A stretch of 64,000 bases of DNA from Bacillota bacterium (GTDB lineage: Bacteria > Bacillota > Syntrophomonadia > Syntrophomonadales > Syntrophomonadaceae): positions 5,105 through 69,104 of the forward strand of contig JAEWZB010000076.1 in assembly GCA_023395515.1 (NCBI GenBank), in the 5' to 3' direction. Each line of letters begins with the position of its first letter. Position 1 is the first letter of the stretch. A program made the translations under genes and the position numbers. Positions 25,650 to 34,083 of this stretch are shown here, piece by piece. Below the pieces are notes generated by a model. That model had not been told where the DNA came from. It made no database searches and was given only the letters and a program-made list of their open reading frames with translations.

Positions 25650-26050
25650 TATCGAAGAATTCATGGAATGAAAAAAGTATGAACGATTTGAAAGAAGGAA
25701 GAGGAAGTGGTGATGGTGAAGGGTCTGCTTATAAACCATGGATTAATGTGCAAGACTTTGCTTCCCTAGGTAGAGCGACTAAGGCGCCCGGATGGAAAAC
25801 CGAACGTTCGTGTCAGTTTTTATCCGATAATGAGCTTCGTTATTTAGAATGGTCTGATATCGTAACTGATATTAGAGAGCAATTCCCTTTGCTAGAGATT
25901 GAAAAAGCCTTAAAGATTGCAGAAGAAATAGGTGTCAAGTAACCGATTGATAAAGAATCCGGTATGCCTTATGTACTAACTACTGATTTTATGATTACTC
26001 TTAATATAAATGGAAAGATATTTTATGTAGCACGAACTGTCAAACCTTAG
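25637..26050 (+). pseudogene. tnsA: tnsA remnant (Tn7-type endonuclease), in-frame stop and truncated
   Basis: The frame from 25637 encodes SWNEKSMNDLKEGRGSGDG, YKPWINVQDFASLGR, GWKTERSCQFLSDNE and SDIVTDIREQFPL, closely following the N-terminal part of TnsA, the 5'-end-cutting endonuclease of Tn7. A stop at 25940-25942 interrupts it where a His codon would be expected, and the same frame resumes with PIDKESGMPYVLTTDFMI and FYVARTVKP before a second stop at 26048. A few residues also seem missing between LSDNELRY and LEWSD, and the C-terminal part is gone. It is surely inactive. Confidence 0.88.
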
Positions 26051-26123
26051 TTAATAAAGTAATGAACTCAATTTATGATTCAACCCTGGGAAAAATCTTA
26101 TTCAAGAGACAATAGATAAAGCT

Positions 26124-26297
26124 ATGGAAAATCTATTCAATGATAAAAAATTGATGAGAGATTTATATTTGGGAAAAGTACATAAGAGTAGATTCGCAAT
26201 GCAATTACGTAATTACCTAGCCCCCGAGCCTTTTAATGGAGATTCAAAACAAATGTATCGAGTATGTGAGAAATCAGCATATCTATTTTTAGGATAA
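26124..26297 (+). pseudogene. short open frame in decayed region, unrecognised
   Basis: 57 codons from ATG 26124 encode a basic peptide containing KVHKSRFAMQLRNYLAPEPF and EKSAYLFLG. There is no good ribosome binding site and the coding pattern continues upstream of the ATG (NLIQETIDKAM), so it looks like a piece of a larger lost gene. Another fragment (KKDVEWTEQDGNYDQ) follows in a different frame, ending near 26391. The origin is not recognised; decayed cargo or transposition genes are equally likely. Confidence 0.35.
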
Positions 26298-26515
26298 ATA
26301 TATAGGAAAAAAAGATGTAGAATGGACTGAACAAGATGGAAATTACGACCAGAAAAAAACCAAGTTTTATATGATCAATAAGCGTGATTAATTCGCTAAA
26401 ATACCATAACTGGCTTATTTTGATTTGTTTAATTCTGAATTTATGTGTAGATGATAGTAATTTATTATGAGGTTTATAAACACGTTTTGGCTAATAAAGG
26501 GGGGACAATTGGAAT
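26298..26515. other. non-coding or decayed stretch upstream of the cargo cassette
   Basis: Contains the tail of a broken frame (to about 26391) and then AT-rich DNA that should hold the cassette promoter. No convincing -35/-10 pair was found. A strong GGGGGG Shine-Dalgarno precedes the kinase at 26503-26508. Confidence 0.5.
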
Positions 26516-27919
26516 ATGGACGAGATTCGTGCAAGGCGGATGGTTAATGAATTAATTGGAAAAAAAGTAGGAGAATGTAAAATTACCCACTATATCAATT
26601 GTGGTAAATCTGCTTTAGTCTGCAAAGGTAAATACCATGAAAAAGAATGTGCTATTAAAGTATTCGATCCGGAATTAGTTGAGCGTTTTGGAAAAGAGGT
26701 TCAACTGCAGCGAATACAGCGTGAACTTTCTATAAAGGATAACGGTTGTAAACATTTAGTTCGAATTATGGATGGTGGAGAATGTGAACATACCGGATTG
26801 CTTTATGTTGTTATGGAATATCTTGAGTTACCTACTCTAGAAAGTGCTATTGAATTTATTCCACGAGATAATATACATCGCATCCTCTCACATGTTGCTT
26901 ATGCTTCACATCATCTCGAATTGCTCGGATTAAGTCACCGAGATATTAAACCTTCCAATATTGTAATAACCAAAGATTATCAAGAAGCTATTTTACTGGA
27001 TTTGGGAGTTTTAAAGCTTATTGGTAATTGTGATATTACGGATGATGAAGCGATGGATTTTATTGGGACTTTGCGTTATAGTTCGCCCGAATTCTTGCTT
27101 CGAAAAGAAGTGGATACTGTGGAAGGATGGCGTGCAATAACATTTTATCAGCTTGGTGCAGTACTCCATGATCTTATTATGAAAAAACCCTTATTTGATG
27201 AATACAGTTCTCCTTATGCACAACTCGTTAATGCAGTAATCAATAAAATTCCCGTAGTTGAAGCTGATGATGTTTCTGCAGAGCTTATTAATCTAGCTAA
27301 AGCATGTTTAATTAAAGATCCCATTTTACGTCTTAAAACGGTTAGTTGGGATAGTTTCGTACCAGTTGAAAGATCAGATCAAACACTCGAAGCAGTTAAG
27401 TTAAGGGTTCAACAAAGAAATATTGTTTCAAAAGCCGAAGAACCTTATACTACTATTCCTAAAAGTGATGACCAAAAAAGGCGTTATGACCAAGTGGTTA
27501 ATAATCTACTGGATAGTATAGAAAGAATAATTAGATTAAAATGTACTGGTAATGCTGATTTCCCACCTGTTCAAATTAGTATTAAAAGAAACCAAATTGA
27601 AATAGTATTTCCATCATTATTTGCTCATAAAACTTCATCCTTTCTTTTTTTAGTTTTAAATATTGATGTTTTAGATGTTGAAACTAAAGCCATTAATATG
27701 TCTTATTGGAGTGGTGTATGTAGCGAAGAAGTTCGGCTAAATCAAATAAATAAGAAATTCTTTACTTTATATGTGGGAATTTATCAAGAGGTTATTATCA
27801 AAGATATACTTGATAAGTTTTTATATATGTCGTTTGATAAAGGTCAACAAATTAATACAAATAATAGTAATGAGTTGGTTTTGCTCGGCGTATATGAAGA
27901 AATAGGGGGGAGTTTATAG
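26516..27919 (+). CDS. Ser/Thr protein kinase with unrecognised C-terminal domain (cargo gene 1)
   Basis: 467 residues. Residues about 20-290 form a eukaryotic-type kinase domain: a weakly glycine-rich loop (YINCGKSALVCKG), catalytic Lys48 in CAIKVFD, HRDIKPSN with catalytic Asp143, DLG (in place of DFG) at 162-164 and GTLRYSSPE for the activation segment. All residues needed for catalysis are present. The C-terminal 170 residues match nothing I know; no membrane segment or PASTA repeat is present, so it is cytoplasmic, unlike PknB. It overlaps the helicase gene by 1 nt. Codon usage is more AT-rich than in neighbouring core genes. Probable sensor or effector of a cargo-borne system. Confidence 0.88.
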   Translation: MDEIRARRMVNELIGKKVGECKITHYINCGKSALVCKGKYHEKECAIKVFDPELVERFGKEVQLQRIQRELSIKDNGCKHLVRIMDGGECEHTGLLYVVMEYLELPTLESAIEFIPRDNIHRILSHVAYASHHLELLGLSHRDIKPSNIVITKDYQEAILLDLGVLKLIGNCDITDDEAMDFIGTLRYSSPEFLLRKEVDTVEGWRAITFYQLGAVLHDLIMKKPLFDEYSSPYAQLVNAVINKIPVVEADDVSAELINLAKACLIKDPILRLKTVSWDSFVPVERSDQTLEAVKLRVQQRNIVSKAEEPYTTIPKSDDQKRRYDQVVNNLLDSIERIIRLKCTGNADFPPVQISIKRNQIEIVFPSLFAHKTSSFLFLVLNIDVLDVETKAINMSYWSGVCSEEVRLNQINKKFFTLYVGIYQEVIIKDILDKFLYMSFDKGQQINTNNSNELVLLGVYEEIGGSL

Positions 27920-29076
27920 TGAGTAGTACATGGTGGGTTGGAGAAGATGATTTGGATGAATATCAAAAAAGTGTAATAAGTTTGCCAATTGATAATAGTC
28001 ATTTTGTTATCGGCCCGCCGGGGTCAGGAAAGACCAACTTGCTTCTTCTTAGAGCAAATTGGATGTACTTATCAGGTTATAAGAATATCTTAATTATAGT
28101 ATTTACTCGTACTCTGCAGGGCTTTATTAATTCTGGTGGAAAACAGTATTATTTTCCTGACTCAAAGGTACAAACCTGTCGACAATGGCAATGGGATTTA
28201 TTAAAACAATATGGTGTTACAATCGATATGCCGCAGGATGATTTTATTAAACAACGTGAATATCTACTACATGAAATTAAAAAACTTATTGAGAAACATA
28301 GGCTTTCTAAGATTTATGATGCAATTCTCTTGGATGAAGCACAGGATTATCTACCTGAGGAGATTGAAATATTCAGAGATTTAGCAGAGCGATTATTTGC
28401 TGTTGCTGATACCCGCCAAAAAATATATGATGGAGAGGATTCTTTTAACACACTTCGAACAATTTTAGGAACCCCAACTGAACTTAGGTTTCATTACAGA
28501 AATGGATTAAAAATATGTAAAATTGCAGATGCGATTGTTAAAGACAGAGAGAATGCTTGTATGGCAGATACTTCGAATTATAATGAAATAGCAAATCCAT
28601 CTCAAGTCGAGTATTACCGATGCCAAAATATTGATGATCAAGCCAAAAGGATAATTCAAAAACTAGATGCTCAATTAAAAGCATATCCGAATGAAATGGT
28701 TGGAATAATATGCCCACAGCGTGCTGAGTTAATGAAGTTGTGGAATTATATTTCTGAATCAGCATTTGGGGCACGAGCGATGCTTCAATTAGGTACTGAT
28801 CGCGAACCATTTAATGATAGTAAACCTATAATAGTATCAACATTTCATGGAATTAAGGGACTCGAAGTGCGTTCTTTACATATGGCAGGATGCAATTTAC
28901 TGAAAGATTTTAAATATAACCGAAACATGGCATATACGGCAATAACTCGCGTCAAAACGTCTCTTTCATTATATTATGACGATGATATTCATGGTTATCT
29001 TGAAGCAGCACTTAGTGTTATTGAGCCGATACCGGATTTAGCTAGTATCGGAGATATATTTGGAGGTAAAAAATGA
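27919..29076 (+). CDS. short superfamily-1 (UvrD-like) helicase/ATPase (cargo gene 2)
   Basis: 385 residues, much shorter than UvrD or Rep (about 700). Walker A GPPGSGKTN is at 32-40, motif Ia-like FTRTLQGFI, Walker B LLDEAQD at 137-143, an Arg-rich motif IV region (LRFHYRN), VSTFHGIKGLEV (motif V) and YTAITRVKTSL (motif VI). The 1B and 2B insertions that unwind duplex appear reduced or absent, so it may be a DNA/RNA-stimulated ATPase and not a processive helicase. Start GTG 27919 overlaps the kinase stop; its own stop overlaps the next ATG (ATGA). The tight coupling suggests a complex. Confidence 0.85.
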   Translation: MSSTWWVGEDDLDEYQKSVISLPIDNSHFVIGPPGSGKTNLLLLRANWMYLSGYKNILIIVFTRTLQGFINSGGKQYYFPDSKVQTCRQWQWDLLKQYGVTIDMPQDDFIKQREYLLHEIKKLIEKHRLSKIYDAILLDEAQDYLPEEIEIFRDLAERLFAVADTRQKIYDGEDSFNTLRTILGTPTELRFHYRNGLKICKIADAIVKDRENACMADTSNYNEIANPSQVEYYRCQNIDDQAKRIIQKLDAQLKAYPNEMVGIICPQRAELMKLWNYISESAFGARAMLQLGTDREPFNDSKPIIVSTFHGIKGLEVRSLHMAGCNLLKDFKYNRNMAYTAITRVKTSLSLYYDDDIHGYLEAALSVIEPIPDLASIGDIFGGKK

Positions 29077-30461
29077 TGTGGGTACAAAATGCAACCAAAG
29101 ATGACTTGCAAAATATTATTTTAGCGAATCGCCTTTCTGATAAACTAATAACAGAGGTCAGAACAGTACAAGAATTACCTATAATGGTTTCCGATATTCA
29201 ACTTCTTTGGAGAGATGATCCGCGAAAGGGTAGTAAATTTCCTTCTGTAGTTATTATAGATCCATTCATCCAAAAGCAGTTTTTTGCGTGGACTGCTACT
29301 TATCTTCCATACTGTCGACCGTTAACTACATACTGTAGAGTAATTTCCAGGAAAAATCTTAATATGATAGGTGATTCACTAAGAAACGATGCTTTGGGAG
29401 AATTGGAGCCGTTGTGTATTGGTCTTATTCTTGGGGAAACTGCAACATATGTTGCTGGAATTTCTGATTTTAACCGTTTAAGTATGGCATCTTTTGAGGG
29501 GACATATTCTTTTATTATGACTCGGAGTATTACACAAAACGTATTATTGAATACGCCAGAACAAATTAGCGATTTATGGTATAAAGCAAGAGAGCTCACA
29601 GGCCAAAAATTATTAAGCCTAAAATTAGACGATCTCAATGATGCCTGGAAAATAGTTGCTAAGATATCTGGGCATTATAGTTTTAATAAATGGCATTCTA
29701 TACAAGAAAATGAAACAATAGCTAATGCGAGTCGTGAAATTCTTGAAAAAGGGAACATAAGTGATGCTAGTTGGTATAAGCTCACAAGGGGGCTAGATAT
29801 AAATATATCGCATGAATTATCTATATATTCGCGAGAAGAGCGAGTGCGCCGGGTAGAGAGGGCGTTAAGAATTCTTTCTCATGAAAATACGATAGATAAA
29901 ATGTTGCGTTCATTTATTGGAGGTTATCTGGCAAGTAGAATTGCACCAGGAACTTTTGAACATCATGAACTATTGATTCCATATTTGCTTGAACTTCCTT
30001 CATTGATACTATGGTATGGTATGTGTGCTGGTTTACCCAAAGATTCTAAATTACGTAACTTTGGATTTGGTATTGGTCGTAAAATTATAAGAGATGCACT
30101 ACAGGAAGATATGATGTTAAATAAACCGAGGTGTGACATAGCACTAGAAGAGCTTGAAGTATTAGCTGGTGGAGAGAATTGGGTGCAGTATATTCAGCCT
30201 AAAGAATCAGGACATTTAGTAGTAGAGCTTCTCCCTTGTGTTAATTGCACAATGCGTAATATTAATAGCAAGCATTATGACTCGAATAAATCAAATTTAA
30301 CCCAGCATACAATATTTAGTGATAACCGTGAAGGGGAAATAGAAAAATTACTACTTGAATTAGACCGTTCACTTAAGTCAGTTGATCGAATTCGTGATAG
30401 AATTGGAGAAATTGCTGGCTTTGAACGTAAAAAAGGGCGTGGGAATAAAGCAAAGAACTGA
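29073..30461 (+). CDS. unrecognised protein, third gene of the cargo cassette
   Basis: 462 residues, soluble, with no signal peptide or membrane helix. I see no known catalytic motif. Visible features are an N-terminal mixed alpha/beta half including VVIIDPFIQKQFFAW and GLILGETATYVAG, a mostly helical middle (residues about 170-330), a possible CxxC (LPCVNCTM near residue 393) and a C-terminal coiled coil ending in a Lys/Gly-rich tail. Start ATG 29073 overlaps the helicase stop by 4 nt and has GGAGG upstream, so it is translated with the helicase. Given the context it may be the effector or a target-recognition subunit; that is inference only. Confidence 0.8.
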   Translation: MMWVQNATKDDLQNIILANRLSDKLITEVRTVQELPIMVSDIQLLWRDDPRKGSKFPSVVIIDPFIQKQFFAWTATYLPYCRPLTTYCRVISRKNLNMIGDSLRNDALGELEPLCIGLILGETATYVAGISDFNRLSMASFEGTYSFIMTRSITQNVLLNTPEQISDLWYKARELTGQKLLSLKLDDLNDAWKIVAKISGHYSFNKWHSIQENETIANASREILEKGNISDASWYKLTRGLDINISHELSIYSREERVRRVERALRILSHENTIDKMLRSFIGGYLASRIAPGTFEHHELLIPYLLELPSLILWYGMCAGLPKDSKLRNFGFGIGRKIIRDALQEDMMLNKPRCDIALEELEVLAGGENWVQYIQPKESGHLVVELLPCVNCTMRNINSKHYDSNKSNLTQHTIFSDNREGEIEKLLLELDRSLKSVDRIRDRIGEIAGFERKKGRGNKAKN

Positions 30462-31087
30462 AAAGGAAACCTCAAGATATCCCTCTCAATGTTTAATGAG
30501 TTTTAAAAAACGTGGATAAGGTAATATTAATAATTTTAGAATTTATTGAAAAGCTAGAAGTTTATGTGGACGGACAGGAGAGACTTTTGGCTAATGTCTG
30601 CAAAGGAAAGCAATAAAGCAGGGAATATAAGTTAAGGTACACGCTCTTATGGCATATAACCGGTCTTTTATTCAGCATCTTATTACCATAGAAGCGAATC
30701 AAAAAGGTTTTAAAAAGAAAAACCAGAGAAGAAAAACAACTTAATAAAAGGATCGCACACCCCAAAGTTGCATACCTCTCTGATTTCTCGCCTAAAAAGC
30801 TTTCCTAACTTCTAAGGGTAGGCTTAGCCTACTCTCTACATATATTATCACCTTGATAAAAAATAAATATACAACGAGTTATTTACAAAAAATATACTAA
30901 GTATCTTTACATTTATTTTAGATTATCTATATACTATATAAATAGAGCGACGGTTTTCAAGCTGCGAACTCAAAAATCCTCCTCTAAGTTATCGGGATTT
31001 ATTTTCCTGGTGCGAATCTTCTTATCTATTATTTCTTTTGCTTATACAATATGTATAAGCTTTTTTATTTTATTAGCTGGATAATCT
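30462..31087. other. gene-free stretch between the cargo and the right end
   Basis: About 600 nt with no convincing gene. A 34-codon frame (30512-30616) with the sequence KLEVYVDGQERLLA near its middle looks like the tail of a lost gene. The rest is AT-rich with scattered stops. A terminator sits at 31040-31067, followed by the end repeats. Confidence 0.5.
31040..31067 (+). terminator. terminator near the right end of the Tn7-like element
   Basis: GCTTATACA, loop ATA, TGTATAAGC, then TTTTTTATTTTATT: a perfect 9-bp stem and T-run, just inside the right end repeats. Confidence 0.75.
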
Positions 31088-31236
31088 AATCGGACAACTT
31101 TATTGTTTTATGAAAAAGGATTTATTTATGTAAGAAAGTCTATTGGACAACTTTATTTTTTAAAAAAACTGTGCTGATGGGTGAATTTATACGGCTTTAA
31201 AAGGTCATTATCGGACAACTTTATTGTAATTACACA
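31088..31236 (-). repeat. right end of the Tn7-like element: three TnsB-type sites including the terminal repeat
   Basis: ATCGGACAACTTTATTGT-type copies start at about 31089 and 31141 (TTGGACAACTTTATTTT), and the terminal copy runs to 31236 (TCGGACAACTTTATTGTAAT then TACACA). They are the reverse complement of the left-end repeats. More sites on the right than the left is the known Tn7 asymmetry. Confidence 0.88.
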
Positions 31237-31241
31237 AGTTG
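31237..31241. repeat. target-site duplication, right copy (AGTTG)
   Basis: AGTTG abuts the right terminal repeat and matches the left copy exactly. Confidence 0.9.
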
Positions 31242-31306
31242 GGAAAAGAACAAAATTGTGCAACATATAATAGGGATATAATATTATATAAAAGTTGCAA
31301 TATTTG

Positions 31307-31354
31307 CCACCTTTTGGTTTATTATAGAATTATAGTTTCCAAAAGGTGGTTTTA
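31307..31354 (+). terminator. long-loop hairpin CCACCTTTTGG...CCAAAAGGTGG
   Basis: A perfect 11-bp stem with a 21-nt loop followed by TTTTATT. It may be the original glmS terminator displaced by the insertion, or part of an older element. Its stem is nearly identical to the one at 25598-25642. Confidence 0.55.
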
Positions 31355-31551
31355 TTATGGAGAAATAAGGAGTGCTTAAAAAGTTCAGATAAGAATACGG
31401 AATAGAGAAAGTAAATGGCTAAAAAGTATAGGAGGTTCTGCGTATAGGTGTACAAAATTATCTGCGCAGAAAAGTAGTTATATATACGAACAAGCTTTAT
31501 TGGAATTGTTCATTAAAGTGAAGATACAAACTGACGATTTTAGTAAATGAG

Positions 31552-33129
31552 GTGATTTATATTCAATATCTTTACGATTTAACCTTTTCTATTTTACAAA
31601 GAAGTATTGAACGTCCTTATTATTCAAATATATATCTAAAGCAAATAAATAACGCTTTAGTATTTGAAAAGAAAATAAGGTATGAGACAATTTTAGCTTT
31701 TGTGCGTGGATTAAAAACTGATGAAATTAAATTGTCTGCTGATGTTTTTAAAAGCATGGCTTTAAGTAGTTGTTTGTTTTGGAATGCATTAGCAGCACTT
31801 TTTGTTACTCCTAAACAAATGAAAAATTTAATTAAGGACAAACATGATGTAACAATGTTTAATAATATGGGTTCATCCTTAGTATATTTTACATTTACAT
31901 CCGATGAAGCTTTTATTCTTAGAAACCATTTTTCCTTAGAAGATCGAATAAGAAATTCTTTTAAAAAAGGCTGTTTAGCTAAGGCTACTGATATTGATAA
32001 TTACGTAAAAGCTTATAACGAACGTATGGGTAATAAGGGATGTTTTAGAGCGGGTGATTGCTTTAGCGTAAATCCCCAAAATGACAGATTCTATCCCTTA
32101 ACGTCGCTTACTCCTGAAGAAATAGCATTTAGACTTAAGGAGGTTAAAAATGAGGTTTCAAACAAAATAACTAATGCGTCTACTATAGAAGAAATTGAAA
32201 AAGTAATAAAATACATTAAAGAAATAGATACAAAGAACACACCAGGATTAGAATCTACTTTAAACGCTTTATTAAAAAGAAGTAGAGAAAAACGAGATAA
32301 TATTCTTAAAAGAGTAAATGAAGAAAAAAAGAAGGAGCAACTTCAAGCACAACATTTAAGAGGGTTGCAACCTAAAAAAGCTAATTTCGTTATGCCTATT
32401 ATTCAGGAAATAAAACCTCTTGAAGAGATACTCAAAACATATTATTCATTGGCCATTAATGAATTAGAATCTAGGCAGTATGGAATACCTGAAAATTGTC
32501 ATGTTTATATTAAGCCTATTGAATTAAGAAAGCGTTACCAGTTTGTAACACTTCGCGAGGATAATAGAATTATATATTGTACAGTCACCACTTATACTGG
32601 GGATCACTTTATGCTTAATTTGTATCAACAGCAAACAAGTATTTATCTTACTACGTTACAGGTATATGTTTTAGCTAGTATTGCAGATATTTGCAGTAGT
32701 CGTTTCACAATAAATGATATTTCAGAAAAAAGAAAATATAAAACACGTTTTAAAAACTTAAATAACAAAACCAAAAAACAGGTAGCAATAAGAAAATACC
32801 CCCGTAGAGGAACAGGAAAAGCACGTCGAACTATAAGTACCGGTGAAAATAATGTCACTAAAAGACCATATAAAGTAGTATGGCATTTCCGAAATATAGG
32901 TTATAGGGAAGCTAGTCAAAAAGCAAAAATGAATGCACTTCGTTATACAGGTTCTTCAGATATACCGTTTGGTTTTACATTCGTTAAACCGCAATATAGA
33001 AATGCAAATGAAGAAAATAAAGAACTAGAAGTAATTGCTGAAAGCAGCCTTGCTGAATCACTTACCTTAAGCTTAAATTCATTTTTTACTAGAACAAATC
33101 GTTTTTATAAAGAAATTTTATTAAAGTAA
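31552..33129 (+). CDS. orphan AT-rich protein of unknown function next to the Tn7-like element
   Basis: 525 residues, strongly Lys/Asn/Ile-rich. It contains two charged helical segments (about 195-255 and 262-285, the latter rich in Lys/Glu/Gln) and a basic region KYPRRGTGKARRTIS near residue 425. No transmembrane helix, transposase DDE, nuclease or NTPase motif was recognised. GTG 31552 is the first plausible start, but the ribosome binding site is weak (GAGG overlaps it), so the start is uncertain. Low GC and position outside the right end suggest acquired DNA, possibly cargo of an older insertion at the same attachment site. Confidence 0.7.
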   Translation: MIYIQYLYDLTFSILQRSIERPYYSNIYLKQINNALVFEKKIRYETILAFVRGLKTDEIKLSADVFKSMALSSCLFWNALAALFVTPKQMKNLIKDKHDVTMFNNMGSSLVYFTFTSDEAFILRNHFSLEDRIRNSFKKGCLAKATDIDNYVKAYNERMGNKGCFRAGDCFSVNPQNDRFYPLTSLTPEEIAFRLKEVKNEVSNKITNASTIEEIEKVIKYIKEIDTKNTPGLESTLNALLKRSREKRDNILKRVNEEKKKEQLQAQHLRGLQPKKANFVMPIIQEIKPLEEILKTYYSLAINELESRQYGIPENCHVYIKPIELRKRYQFVTLREDNRIIYCTVTTYTGDHFMLNLYQQQTSIYLTTLQVYVLASIADICSSRFTINDISEKRKYKTRFKNLNNKTKKQVAIRKYPRRGTGKARRTISTGENNVTKRPYKVVWHFRNIGYREASQKAKMNALRYTGSSDIPFGFTFVKPQYRNANEENKELEVIAESSLAESLTLSLNSFFTRTNRFYKEILLK

Positions 33130-33337
33130 GTGGGAATTAAAGGAATAGAGTAAATGATTAAGTAAAACAAAGTTATATTACTTAGTCTGAGACAATAGTG
33201 TCATCACAACTTGTTTTAAATTTATAAAATCACTTACACGAGTTTATGGATACTTTCGAACAAGCCCTTTAATAATGTGATATGTTCCTCCCTAAATTAA
33301 ACTGTTGTACATTGAAAGTGAGCATCTTACTAGTTGT
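33130..33337. other. gene-free spacer
   Basis: About 200 AT-rich bases after the orphan gene. I see no gene, promoter or repeat that stands out. Confidence 0.5.
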
Positions 33338-33460
33338 TTATAAGGTAAATCGTTTTCCTACCCGGTAAATAATAAAAATAACTATTGAGTTTATTAAAAA
33401 AGCCAAGCCTAAAGCTAAAAGCTTATCCGGCATTAGTTGCGGACTTTTAATAAAGATAAA
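33338..33460 (-). pseudogene. C-terminal fragment of a small membrane protein
   Basis: The minus strand encodes about 40 residues with a hydrophobic helix (KLLALGLAFLINSIVIFIIYRVGKRF) ending in a stop at 33338-33340 and no start. It probably belongs with the N-terminal part at 33660-33895; the DUF2680-like fragment lies between the two. Confidence 0.5.
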
Positions 33461-33461
33461 G

Positions 33462-33707
33462 ATGACAGTTTATTCTGCTGCCAACGCAGAAACAGCCAAA
33501 CCTAATGTTCAATTAACTGAAGCTCAGAAACAAGAACTTGCTACCTTGCACAAAGACATCTTAAACAAGAAAAAAGAAATAATATCTAAGTATGTTGAGT
33601 ATGGAGTCATGTCGGAAGAAAAAGGAAAGAAAATAACTTCTCGGATGAAAACAGCATACATTGGTATTAAAAAGTATTTTAAATCCCTGATATATTTTTC
33701 TCTATGA
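33462..33707 (+). pseudogene. DUF2680-like protein fragment, missing both ends
   Basis: The frame reads YSAANAETAKPNVQLTEAQK, then LATLHKDILNKKKEIISKYV and MSEEKGKKITSRMKTAY, which is the exported DUF2680 (YckD-like) pattern. The signal peptide is missing in front of TVYSAANAE, and after KTAY the frame runs into the antisense of another gene (IGIKKYFKSLIYF). It appears to be a gene piece inserted inside a minus-strand membrane-protein gene. Confidence 0.6.
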
Positions 33708-33895
33708 CTATAAGCTTCTTGCCATTGCAGTATTAACAGTACTCCTAGTGATATACCCAGAATACCTAATATCAACTCAGTAATATTTAAGCTATTAAAA
33801 AACAGCATAATCCCAGCATAGCCCCCGGCCAGAACACCCATACTACCCACATCATATAGCTGTTTATCTTTATCCTTATTTAAGCTATCTTTCAT
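33660..33895 (-). pseudogene. N-terminal fragment of a small membrane protein, interrupted
   Basis: Starting at ATG 33895 behind GGAGAG, the minus strand encodes a charged N terminus (MKDSLNKDKDKQLYDVGSM) and two hydrophobic helices (VLAGGYAGIMLFFNSLN and LILGILGISLGVLLILQW), then HREKYIRDLKYFLIP. Past about 33660 the reading frame crosses antisense DUF2680 sequence, so the natural protein is broken there. The lost end is probably the fragment at 33338-33460. Confidence 0.55.
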
Positions 33896-34083
33896 GTTCT
33901 CTCCTTATTATGAAAATATTGTTTTCTCTTCTTAATCTGGTAAAATATTTACTGAGTTTTTGGCTTGGCATAGAAAAACTCCCCTTTGTGTAGTCCTGAA
34001 TTTTGTTATCTTAGGTGTCTACTCATAGAGGAGCACATGAAAATGGATTAATAGGCCCCCTTTTTTTAGCAGACCCTAGTTAA

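Larger units (their letters stand above)
25511..31236. mobile_element. Tn7-like transposon, non-autonomous, inserted at attTn7 downstream of glmS
   Basis: The 5726-bp element begins 24 nt after the glmS stop codon, the classic Tn7 attachment position. Its ends are inverted repeats starting TGTGTAATTACAATAAAGTT (20 of 20 identical, 25 of 27 over the extended end), and it is flanked by the perfect duplication AGTTG. Further TnsB-type repeats (ATAAAATAGTTGTCCGGTA, ATCGGACAACTTTATTGT) lie inside both ends. Inside are a broken tnsA, decayed frames and a three-gene cargo cassette. tnsB, tnsC and tnsD are absent, so it would need proteins from elsewhere to move. Confidence 0.93.

Noticed and set aside
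31552..33129. Orphan 525-residue gene as a TnsB/TnsD-type transposition protein
   Set aside because: No DDE pattern, zinc finger or AAA+ motif is visible, so transposition function is not supported.
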